A stretch of 64,000 bases of DNA, taken from Kalaharituber pfeilii. Lineage: Eukaryota; Ascomycota; Pezizomycetes; Pezizales; Pezizaceae. This document shows, in pieces, positions 10,094 to 20,534 of this stretch; positions within the stretch are counted from its first letter, which is position 1; every line of letters starts with the position of its first letter. The notes beneath the pieces were generated by a model that was not told where the DNA came from, ran no database searches, and saw only the letters and a list, made by a program, of their open reading frames with translations. A program made the position numbers and the translations under genes. Location: the NCBI GenBank assembly GCA_015179045.1, contig WHUZ01000007.1, forward strand, positions 980,501 through 1,044,500, in the 5' to 3' direction.

Positions 10094-12553
10094 ATGGCAT
10101 CAAGTGGAGTAAGAAATCGAGAAGCGATGCGAGATCCCTTCAAATATAGCTCTGTCAATATCTCATTCCTAGGGCAACAGAAAGTATGCCTTGTGTCTTA
10201 TTTCACTCCACTTAAAAGTTCATGCTGACAGGGCATATACAGATGTGAGCATGTTTGGCCGTCCGATCGGAAAATAAAGCTAACACAGCTACCGCTCAGT
10301 GAATTTCTTGACGTGTCCTACTGGAGAAATAATCTTGTATGAACGTGCCATTCCAGCTGAGCGTCCGCTGCAATATATACTGATCTACTTTCTTTTCGTA
10401 TAAAAGGTGGCATTCTCTAAGCGTTACAACTACCTCTTCATTGCTCTCAAAGCTTCAATATATGTATACCAGCCAACCTATCCATCCCAGAAGCTTCCAG
10501 AGAAGCCACTATATATCCTTAACTCGGAACCAGTTAATCAACCCGTCGGCTACATTGATCCACAGAATCCGCATGCCGTCAATTCACTTACAGTCGGGGA
10601 ACTTGGAATAGAAGAGGTGCTAGTCAGCGCTCATGATGATGGGGATGCTTGTGTCTGGTACACGAGAGACTTGACTCGAATAGCACTTCGAATGAATGTC
10701 GACGTTAGTGCTTGGGGTGTAGCTCTTCACAAGGAAAAGAGGCTATTAGCAGTGAGTGCAAACTCGCACCTGATTCATGTATATCAACTGGGGATTGGGG
10801 AGGAGGAGCGGAAGGCAAAGAGGGCAAGAAGAAATCAACGCTATGACGTATCCCAAGAGATGGAGTATGAGCGATGGGAGAAGAATGCTACAAAGGAGCT
10901 GGATGGTAGTGGTCCGAACTGGACTGGGCCTAGCAGCCAGAATACAGGTGCCTCAGATGGTCATGGTATTCAAAACCAACCACAATTGAAACAAAAAGAA
11001 ATCAAAGTTCTTAGAGGTCATGAACACAACATCCCCAATATCTCCTTTCTGGATGATCCCTCGGGAAACTGGCTTGTTTCCACTTCAATTGATGGTCTGG
11101 TCATTATTTGGGATATTGAGACAGAAAAAGAAGTGAAACGGTCGAGACTTTGCTTGGAGTATGTTTCCTACAAGTTTAATATCTTCTGAAGAATCCCGTG
11201 CTAAATGGTGACACAGAAGAGGATGGTCTTGTCTGTTCCTTTCACCAGAGTGTTTTTTGCCCGTTCGAGATCATCTTGAGGGGCTGGGCGTTCCAGGCGA
11301 TCCTGAAAACCCAACTTGCGCGAAGGAAATTCAAACAAAGGGAGATACATACAATATAATTCTCTCCTCGAGTATGCAACGCGGACAAGCCCAGGCATAC
11401 AACAGCCAGCGTGCATTTGAATCAGGATCTGAAGATGAATATACAGAGGAGTATGACGACGATGATGAGGAATTTGACTTCGATGATATTTCGGAGGACT
11501 TGGATCAAAATGAAGCCGAAGACTATAATGGTGACTATGAAACGTATAATGGCAATGAATCCAGTGAAATGGGTTCTTCAGTTGACTACTCAATGGAGGA
11601 GGCTGGAGACGATGACACAGATGCAGATAGCTGGGTGAATTCCTTACGCCCACAACAACCTGTGCGAGTACATAGACAGCAAAGGCCAGAACCTCGTCAG
11701 CAGAATCGGAGAGCACAATTCCCTGAAGTTAGTTCTGGTCCGATTCCAACTGCGAGATCTGGGAGACAAGATAGTTCAGCATCTGGGCAGCGTTCAGATG
11801 CTAAGATCCTATATTCAAAGGCGCACTTGAGACCGCTCCCGGTAAGCTAATACAGATTATAAATTTGAACATCTAGCGCTAACAATGAAAAAGCCAATGC
11901 CTCAATCAATTGTCTTCGCAGCAACTGTGAGCCATGTGCAGTTATTGGAAGTTCCATCCTTATCAAAGCTTGTGGTCTGTCAGAAAGTGCTCAATTCCAT
12001 CCCTAGTCTTGACAGATACACATTTCTCAGGTCCATTGATCGTCTGAATATGGTCTGTGTGATTCCCGAACTGTCAATGGTAGTTGCAGCTAGTCAGAAG
12101 GGGACAGCTGCCATATTCCGTCTCACGCAAAGTGATGAAGAGTATATGATGCGAATTGACGGAATTCTACCACCGGAAGCTCGCGAGAGACCCCGGAATA
12201 CAAATGACGAGGATTTGCATGCGCGCCCTTGCTCCCCCTTGCTGGGACTGGCGGTGGGCCCTATTCAGGGTAGAGAATTTGGCAGGAGTAGAAGTAATAG
12301 TGAGGATGACTTTGCGGGGAAATTGGGGTCGGATGGAGAAGATGAAGATGAAGCGAAAATCCAGGTAAAGAGGGATATAGGTATGTGGAGAAGGAGGAAA
12401 CGAGGCATTTGGAGAGGTGTAGAGAAGAGAAGAAGGTATAGGATGATGATGGTGTATATGGATGGGACGATCCTCAGTTATGAGTTGGGCGGGGCGAGGG
12501 AAACAGAGTTGGTTGGGAATACCGCGGTGGATGGAGGGTACCTTATGGTGTGA
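10094..12553 (+). CDS. CRT10: CRT10-like WD-repeat protein (regulator of ribonucleotide reductase genes)
   Basis: Five exons: 10094-10183, 10232-10336, 10407-11158, 11217-11841, 11894-12553, giving 743 residues. Recognised from WRNNL...RYNYLFIALKASIYVYQP, YIDPQNPHAVNSLTVG, EEVLVSAHDDGDACVWYTRD and, after an insert, LRGHEHNIPNISFLDDPSG...DGLVIIWDIE, all typical of fungal CRT10 proteins. WD-like blades are seen around residues 60-300. A highly acidic Asp/Glu stretch (about residues 390-440) and a basic RRKRGIWRGV block near the C-terminus suggest nuclear activity. In yeast CRT10 lowers RNR2/RNR3 transcription; the role here is inferred from family. Exon 2 reads through a possible second intron: only the unspliced frame joins correctly to VAFSKRYN. 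The last intron acceptor (AAAAAG at 11893) is chosen from phase. Stop is TGA 12551-12553. Confidence 0.85.
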
Positions 12554-12905
12554 CATTGGCACAATCACGACAATGCAAATGCTTTTTTAAATTTTTCTTA
12601 ACATCTCATATCGACTGTTTCATACGTTTGTGTTCATGATACACCTGTTTTCCCTCTTCCATGCATATTTGGATTGCTTCATCACGCACCTTTCAATGAC
12701 TTTATTCCGCTCTTGACTGTTCATAGATTATTTTCGTTTCCTCTACTTCTATTTCTCACAATGCGAGTTTGATATTGGAATTGGGGCTTTCTATGCAAGT
12801 GGAACCTGACGAGACTTGAATTCATTCTTCAAAGCGGTCCAATTCATTATTCCTCATTTCTTGTCAATTCGAGGTAAAACTCTGCAGATATTGGTACTCG
12901 ACCAA
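12554..12905. other. Convergent 3' spacer
   Basis: 352 nt between CRT10 and the release-factor-like gene. T-rich; nothing beyond 3' UTRs is seen. Confidence 0.5.
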
Positions 12906-15128
12906 TCACCTCTTCTTTTTCCCTTTCCCTTTGCCATCCCTTTTCCCGTCCTTAATCTCATTTCCGTGACCATCATCCGCCGCGTACCCTCTATCGCCCC
13001 CATTATCCTTCTCCTCCATCTGCCCTACTTCCTTCTTCTCATCCCCCCAACTCCACTCATCATCGTCCGCATTTTTCCATTTGACTTCCTTAATCACAGC
13101 ACGCTCTTCATCCCGGCCCAACCCGACCACTTGTGTCTCCGATGCTGTGAAATCATTTGCCAAACGTAGAAGCTCGACTTCCTCCTCGACTTGGTGCAGC
13201 AATTCGTCTTCAACCTCTCGCTGGCCGAGGGTAGATGCGGGGCGGTGGGATTTGGAGGATTTACGTTTGTTATTCTTACCCTTTTGGACTTGACTTTGCG
13301 CGTTTTTATCTCTGTGGTTTTTGGAGTCTGAGGCTAAAGAATCTGAATCCGAATCCGAATCCGAATCCGAATCCGAGTCTGAGCCCGAGGACTCCTCAAC
13401 TTCCTCGTCACCACCCCACACCTCGTCATCATCCCAGTCCCCATCATCATCCTCAAACACTTCCACTTCCTCCCCATATGCACCTTCCCCTAACCTGATC
13501 CGTTCCCCTTCCCCTCCGCCATCTAACTCCCCACCCTCCGCATCTTCAGGTAATCCACCCTCCGAATCTCCAGGTAATCCAGCTGCCTTCCGCTTCTCCT
13601 CTTCGAGGAGCGCATACCTGACTCACAAGGGCCTCCATTAGCCATCCGCTCGCCAGAGCACCTATACTCCCCTCCTATCCCTTCCACACACTCAAAGCAC
13701 ATTTGATACGTACTTTTTCTTCGCCCTTCTCGCCATCCTATCCTTCTTCTTCCGCTTCTCATCTCTCTTCATTGACGCCCGACTTTCCCCACCTTTCTCC
13801 ATTTCTTCAAGCTTCTCTGCCAACAGCTGACGTGCGATTTTCCGGTTTTGTTCGCGGGAGCGGGTGGCTTGCGATTTAACGACGATGCCGGTTGGGATGT
13901 GGTGGAGTTGGACAGCAGAGTTGGTTTTGTTCTGAGGGCAAAAGTGTCAGTTGGAGGTGTAGAGGTGGGAGGGGAAGGGGAGGAGGGCAATTTGGAAAAA
14001 TCGTAGCATGAAGGAGGAAAAAAGGAGATGCTTACGACTATATTTTTGAATTTTTCGAGGTGGGAGAATGAAAGGTTAGATTGAAATCCATTTCTCAAAT
14101 CAAGGACAAACAATCGAAACATGCGAGAGTAGAACTTCAAAACAAAGTGGAAAAAGATCTATTGCTTTGTGTTTCTTTTTTTCTTTATATTCGCAACATT
14201 GAATTTGCGTGAATTTTGATTTTTGATATTAGTGATTGCGTGTTTGGTTTTGTGGTATTGTGCCCAGCCCAGCAAAAATGAAATATTCCATAACACACAT
14301 ACAGACACACACCCACACACAAAAAAAAAAAAAAAAAGTAGGAGAGGGTTGGTAAAATCGGGAATGGAAAAAAAGAAAAGCCAAGGGGGGGAGCTTTATA
14401 TGAAGCAACACAAAAATGATGAAAATGTGCAGTTGGTGTGGGTGTGTGCGCTTGGTGGGGCTTCGTTTAAAGGTAAACAAGAGGGGGATCCAGAGCACAA
14501 CCTATAGAACGGCAAAAAAAAAACGGGAGAATTGGAAAAGGCAAGAAGATTTTTTGGAACAAGGGGGAGGATAGAGGATGGAGGGGAAGGGGAAGAGAGA
14601 AACTTACTCTTTTGTCCTCCTGGACCACTATATTATGTATAAACCCAACCCGCACAAAGTCAGCCTAAAGAGCTATTGTCGTTCAGGGTAAAGTATTACC
14701 CTCAACTACACCTCTGTCCCATCGCCATCACCACCTTCTCTTGCCTTGAGACATTGCTACCCCAAGCTCATTGATAAAAAAAAGAAAAAAAAAGGAAAAA
14801 GACTTGCTCACCTTCCCTTCAAAAACTTCTCCTCAATCTCATCCTCGTTCACCTTTGGTCTTGGTGGATACTGCTTCAGCGCGAGCTGTGATGTCGTGAA
14901 GCCCCTTGCCACCATGCCCTCCCCTGCTGCCATCCCATGCACCCGTAGGGCTGGAATTCTGTAGGTCCATATCGTCGACGTGCTGGGGACTGTGGGATGG
15001 TGCAATTGCGCACGTTGCTTCGTGACGATACGTGGTGCTATATTTCTTTGAAGGACAGGTCTAGATGTTGATGGCGCAGATAGCAGGAGGAGGAGGGGTA
15101 CGGGCCGAGAAAGCGGAGGTGGCATCAT
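12906..15128 (-). CDS. Mitochondrial RF-1-domain (GGQ) peptidyl-tRNA hydrolase/release-factor-like protein with acidic C-terminal extension
   Basis: Exons: 15128-14812, 14627-14608, 14037-14036, 13931-13714, 13617-12906, giving 422 residues. The first about 60 residues are Arg/Ser/Leu-rich without acids, like a mitochondrial presequence. The RF-1 domain is about 85-185: [23 protein letters not shown], then [19 protein letters not shown] and a basic [15 protein letters not shown] tail. The GGQ (109-111) is the ester-hydrolysing motif, so the protein probably frees peptides from stalled mitochondrial ribosomes, like MTRFR (C12orf65). Exon 2 is 20 nt and exon 3 only 2 nt; both are required by phase and by the conserved motif. 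Residues 186-422 form an acidic extension (Asp/Glu runs and a Ser-Asp repeat coded by 13334-13390), which such short proteins do not normally have. Start: first ATG of a MetMet pair. Confidence 0.85.
13334..13390. repeat. In-frame hexanucleotide repeat coding for Ser-Asp dipeptides
   Basis: Tandem copies of a GAATCC-type hexamer encode an alternating Ser-Asp run in the acidic tail of the release-factor-like protein. Length is likely to vary between strains. Confidence 0.8.
14036..14037 (-). other. Inferred 2-nucleotide exon (TC) of the release-factor-like gene
   Basis: On the minus strand the context reads AAAATATAG|TC|GTAAGCATC. Upstream, CTAACCTTTCATTCTCCC supplies a branch site and pyrimidine tract with no other AG before ATATAG. 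The preceding exon ends in phase 1 (AAG A) and the next coding exon begins in phase 0 (AAC AAA ACC). A+TC gives ATC (Ile), restoring GGQKINKT. Confidence 0.7.
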
Positions 15129-18100
15129 TGCACTCGTTCAATCTCCCCTCTGTGTGCTGAAGGTTCTATCAGGGTTTGCCTCGAGCCTGGGCATGCCCGT
15201 GAGCGATACCTACTTACTTTCGGCGTTCGATATAATTTGAAATCTTGGCATAACCCAAGTGATCGCGATAAGATAAAACTTCATACTCTTGGCTTCAGAA
15301 GTAACTTTTCCGACCAGTTTTACAAACTCCATCGTTAACGCCGACCGTCTCCGTTGCCATGCGACTATGTCTCAGCCATCAACTCACCTGTCGCAATCAG
15401 GGTTCCACAAAACCTAAACGAAGGGCTAGAAGCAAGACATAAGACACAAGACACAAATTCGGACATAAGACATAATTACGCATGGTGACTTACTGTGTAC
15501 CAGTACATGCAAGCACCCTCCATGTATGTACGACGCGGGCTAATAAACGTGACCGTTATGGTTGAACGTGAGTAGTCTAATCGGGGATAATTGATCTGCG
15601 ATCATATGGCAAATATTGAGTGGAGGTGGGCGGTAAAGCTACATGTTTTGGTATCATTACTTCATGGAAGTTTTGTCTGTAAAAGAAAGTATGACGATGA
15701 CGCAGAATTAAATTACCTTGTTCCAGTTAGTTCCGGGTGTGTTGTGGAACAGTGAGTTAAATTCGTGCCAGAGCACTGTACTTTGTGGTAGTAAGGCGTG
15801 ATGTTCGAGTGCACCAAGACCTGGCTGAGTATCATACTTGAATCTGCGGTATAGCAACGCCCCAGTGTATATGCATCATATTGTAATCTTGTACGGGGTA
15901 TTTCGTACAGAGTAAGCACTCTCACACAGTCGTATGCCCTAAGCCTCCTAGACTACCTGAAACAATCACTAAAGAGCCGATGATCAGAGCTCCATGCAGT
16001 TATACACATGGGCCCACGGCAGTTTTGCTCATGTTGACATCCTCTTGCCCTGCCTAATCTATCTGGGTCCAAATAGTGCCTAAATCTTCTAACAGCTAAT
16101 AGCCTCCGCACAATAACGAGTCCTTGGTGTCACCCTGGGGGTCTCAGGTAGTACAGAGTTCTTCCAACCAAACGCTTCATGTAAGTATATGTAGCCTGCT
16201 TGGTAATCACACATCGTGACAGTCGCAATCCGTCAGCCAACAAACAACAGCTATGCATTGTTCACTACCACAGCACAGCGTCGCAAGTCGTAAATTGAGG
16301 CTTTCATGGGGCTCTGTGTCTCCACCCTAACCCCCAAGTAGGTTTGAATTGCTATTGCTCGTCGTAAAATCACCATAATGGGAATAAAGCAGGCGCATGA
16401 GGAGCTGAGTGGGAGTCAGTGAAAATCAACTTGCCACGGCCTGCGTTGTTAAGCCCCATCCTGGAATTTACTCGACCTTAATAAGGATCCGCATAAAACC
16501 ACAAGCCCTGCAACTCACAGCCTTGCGTAGATACAGAGAGAGGGTTCCCTTCTTGGCCCACCATGTAACAGGAGTACTACCTGCTCCAATCCAACTTATC
16601 TATTGTGATACCCAGTATTCTATCAGCAAGGACTCTGTAAAAATAAGACACCCCGGATATCCAAGACCTCTTTGTATGTACTCACAGTATCATGGATGTT
16701 TTACCTTGCTTCCTCTTTCTGCGCTTAGCTGTCTCATTTCACCGCTAGTATGTTCTTGTTTCCCTCTTGGCCTCCAAACTTGGTAGACTATGCAAAATAT
16801 GTATTGCAATATTAGTGCAGAGCTCCGGCGCAGACCGACGAAGTTGCAAGTAGGCCGAGATTGTCCCCAACTGCGTCACACACAGACAAACCCACTGCAG
16901 TGAAGGATTTTTGCTTTTTGTTATGGGCACAATAACACCATAGCAAAGCCGGATGTTGCGATTCCATCGCTTATCAGCTCCAACCACGGCTATCGTGCAC
17001 GGAAATAAAGCCTGGGGCATCGTGTATGTGATAAGGGTATACAAGGAATGTCAGTGTCAGGTAGATAGAAAAAGTAAATTACAAACGTCCTTTTTTTTTT
17101 TTTTTTTTTGCCTGCTTCTCTGCCCAATGGATATATTGCCATATGTGACATAGCTTGCTCTTGTGCTCCCTCCTTTGTCCCCTCCCAATTATATCATAGT
17201 GGGATTTAAGCAGAAACGTCGCACTTCAGTCTGGAGGAAATTTCTCGCGTGCATTGTTGCACTGAGATAGGTTCAAAGATCCATCTCGGAAAAAGTTGCC
17301 AAATGGTCGTACAAGAGCCAATGGGGTGCAAAGTCTAGGAAGCCTAACGAACGATTAACCCCCGTCAATTCCCCTGCTGCTAAACTTTAGCATGCACCAA
17401 GTGGCTTGATCCCCATAAATCTCCAGCTTTCCGCTTGCGAGCCTCCACAATCCATTCATCCAAGCAAAATAGCCTTCGACTCAACTCCATGGCAATATAA
17501 CATAACTGCATTGTTTGAACACCAACGCTTCATTGAAGTAATATCAGCGGCCCATATGACGCAATGAGCTCATATAAGTTAACCTTGTCGTGTAAACTTT
17601 TTGCTTTATATGCGGCTCACCTCACCTGGGAAGAGTATGGGTATGGGTAACATATCCATCCTCTCAGACTTTGGTTTGCTTTTTTCCACATTTTAGCCCT
17701 GTTTAGCAAACTCGGGTGTAATCTAGAAGTGTTGCTCGGCGCAGGCTACCTTGACATTGCCGATCCGAATTCTGCTAGCCCACGTAACACGAAAGGGCTT
17801 CGAGGGTGGGGAGAGTCGGCCAGACATACCAAAGGTTGACAGGGTTGATGGTGTTACATATGAGGAGCTAAAGATCACGAGCAGGATTCTTGTCACTGAA
17901 CCATCGTGAGGGCCACTGAATGGGGAAGTATCGTCCCAGAAACCCTATCCACATGCTAGGGACCCAACTGTAACAATAAGGCCCCTCCAAAGACCGAAAT
18001 CTAGGGACAAAGTTCGCATAAAATCCTCGTAGTCTGTATCTCCCATATAAATACGCACATTTCCAACTTCCTTATCAAGTCGCGCGTCTAATCTGCCATT

Positions 18101-19725
18101 GGCACTATCCAGGCACTGCGCTCCACATGCCTAAGCGTTATAAGGCCTCTGAAGGCGTCGACATTCATACTGTAATATGACATCTCAAAAGCCGCTCATT
18201 CTGCAACTTAATCATGTGTTGTATATTTACGGCGCAAATTAGACTGCCAGGGTCAATCGGATGTGAGTGCTATGATAGTGCTGCAGAATTACTTGAGCCT
18301 GCGGGCGAGAATGGAGTTATCGTGTAGGTACCATGTGCCCCTCAAACGCCTATGATTTCAGAAACTGCGTAAGTAGCTCGGTTGCAACTTGAACAACTAG
18401 TATTCAATTTCCCCGCTCCATTTTCAAGCCCTGTGCATAGGGTACTTTCGTTAATTAGCCAGGTGAAAAACATCATTGGATCCTCATACTGACCTAAAAA
18501 TTACTTCGACACTCTGTTAACAAGTGTTGTAGCTGGATATCAACGTATCTCACCTTTCTACTAGTCTTATGCTCTGTTCGCCATCGATATGTATTTTTCT
18601 GTTTAAGGCAGTTTTAGCCTCTTGCCCTTTGAGCTTTCTGTGGAACCGCAGCGGCTGTGTAATGTGACACTAGGCATTCTCTTGACACGATTGAGTGGAG
18701 GAGATATGCAACCCACTCTATCTCCATCCCATACCCAGTCTAGGTCGTCCATTATGGGTAATTTGATTCCGTACCACTCGGATTGCACCACCGCACCTTG
18801 ATTTGTTGGCCTCCTTGATAGATGGTGCATGTCCGGCCTATCCACAATACGTAGGTATCATCGCACGGCATGGCCCTAACCTTGCAGCTCTGTTCAATCA
18901 ATGCCCTCTCTTCAGCATTTCCGTATAGTCTGGCTTGCTTCCAGCCTGTTTCACATCCATCTGTGACATTCGCAACGTGGGGGTATATGGCATGGGGGTA
19001 GAGGAGATTAGGTGGATAAACACGAAGATCCAATTACATAGACTAGCTCTTGGCCCCACTTTTACTGTGTGATTCTCAGGATGCTGGAGAGAAGAACCTT
19101 CGTATTCTTGGGGTACTGGGTGGAGAGCAGTTGGAGGAAGGATTTCCCTTAGAGCGAAATAGTAGAGATCACTGGCGGCATAAGAAAGTATCTATGGCTC
19201 TCTGAAATGTGAATAAACTGTAATGAATCGACAAGACGATTCGATGGTCTGGGAGTGAGGCTACAAGATGATAATGGTGGGGTGAAGCTGCAATATAGAT
19301 TCTCCTTTGCACCGTGGAAACAAAATATAACCCCACACACTGCATACATTTTCAAGCAACGTCCTATTTCCCCCTTGGCTCGAGCCACATTGTCATGAAA
19401 TGCTTGCGGCGCAGGCGCCAAGCCACCCCTTCAGTCGCACAAGCTACAATACCTGCTTAAGCATCAAGCTTTCTTTTCCCCTGAGCTAAGGAAAAAGGAA
19501 AGATTCTGGTGCCGATCCGAGACGAGTAACAACACCTGCAGAACTTCACCAGATCTCATCACCTCAGTACAGCACTGATGCCGCAAAGCCGGACAACTGA
19601 CAAGCACACAAGCTTCACGCCGCTACATTAATTAGAGGTAGATAGAACTTAGTCGAGCTTCTGCTATTCCCGGAACGCATCCACCCTTCGCACACGCCAG
19701 CAACTCACCAATCATTACGATCAAC
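15129..19725. other. Gene-poor 4.6 kb region
   Basis: No gene is convincingly supported. The part next to 15129 must hold the promoter of the release-factor-like gene and the part before 19726 that of the SPT small subunit. A T19 run is at 17091-17109. A cysteine-containing open frame on the minus strand (18960-18752), preceded by a good intron-type 3' end, is the only coding-like stretch and is treated as a finding. Confidence 0.4.
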
Positions 19726-20139
19726 ATGACTCTGCCGTACGAGCACCCCTCCGCCTTCATTCGTTTCCTCCAGCGCAAGCGTTACCAGTATGAGGTCACA
19801 CTGCCTCTATACATGCTAACTCCCACCGAAAAATTTGCCTTCAGTACGTTCTCTAGCCCCTAGCCCCTAGCCCTAGGCCCCAAATCTCGCAAGCCGCTTC
19901 GCGTGTCGCCATCGATTCTATCTAGACCCACATTAGATCTAGAGCCACATTAAATCTAGAGTGCTACAGAAAATGAAAGCTAACTGGAAGCTCACTTCAC
20001 AGACGCTTTCATGTTCGGCTTTCTCTCAATGCTAGTATTCGCTGCCTCACTCTATCTCCCGCAGCACATCGCAACAATCACGTCACGGGCGTGGTTTTAT
20101 CTTGTCGGAGACGGAGAACAAGACTACCTTGTCAGTTAA
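19726..20139 (+). CDS. Small subunit of serine palmitoyltransferase (ssSPT/Tsc3-like)
   Basis: Two exons, 19726-19843 and 20003-20139, encode 84 residues. The core RKRYQYEVTLPLYMLTPTEKFAF-N matches the ssSPT family signature (aromatic-rich YQY, then LYML-P-E), followed by a single hydrophobic span FGFLSMLVFAASLYLP ending PQHI, also typical. The family binds and stimulates serine palmitoyltransferase, the first committed enzyme of sphingolipid synthesis, in the ER membrane. The splice joins TTC A to AC, giving the family's FN. The 159-nt intron is longer than most here and contains two short tandem repeats (CTAGCCC-like units at 19854-19880 and a roughly 17-nt unit with ATCTAGAG around 19930-19965). 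The gene is easy to miss because both exons are short. Confidence 0.88.
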
Positions 20140-20534
20140 CCAATAACCGATGTCATGCTATTGCGATGCTACCGATTATGGTGAAAGTGCGACAAGAACA
20201 AGAGCCTTGATTACATCGACGACTGTATACAGTATGCACACATATAATAAAACGGGCTCGACAACTCTCAGTTCATGTATACCATTTCTCGCTCAACTTT
20301 GGAATTGGAAATTATGGCGAGCCTTTTTCTTGTGTTCTGTTTCATTCTGCTTATCAGTGTTCTGTTGCCTAATGAATGACGGATGGATGGAAATACATAT
20401 CATAGAGTAATAGCAAGGAACTAAGCTGGATATGAGGTTAGGGATTATGATAGTAGTAATTAATGTACATTAATAGTATTCTCATATGGCATTGTACATA
20501 GGTATCTTTGTATCCAATGGCTTTCGGCCTGCAA
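20140..20534. other. Convergent 3' spacer
   Basis: 395 nt between the SPT small subunit and CENP-I genes. AT-rich, no supported gene. Confidence 0.5.

Noticed and set aside
10240..10300. A second intron within CRT10 exon 2 (GTGAGC...ACACAG)
   Set aside because: The spliced forms lead to a stop or the wrong frame before VAFSKRYN; the unspliced reading stays open and joins correctly.
14223..14507. ORFs on both strands inside the 570-nt intron of the release-factor-like gene
   Set aside because: Lys/Phe-rich frames from A/T runs; they do not supply the 2-mod-3 exon with the expected Ile.
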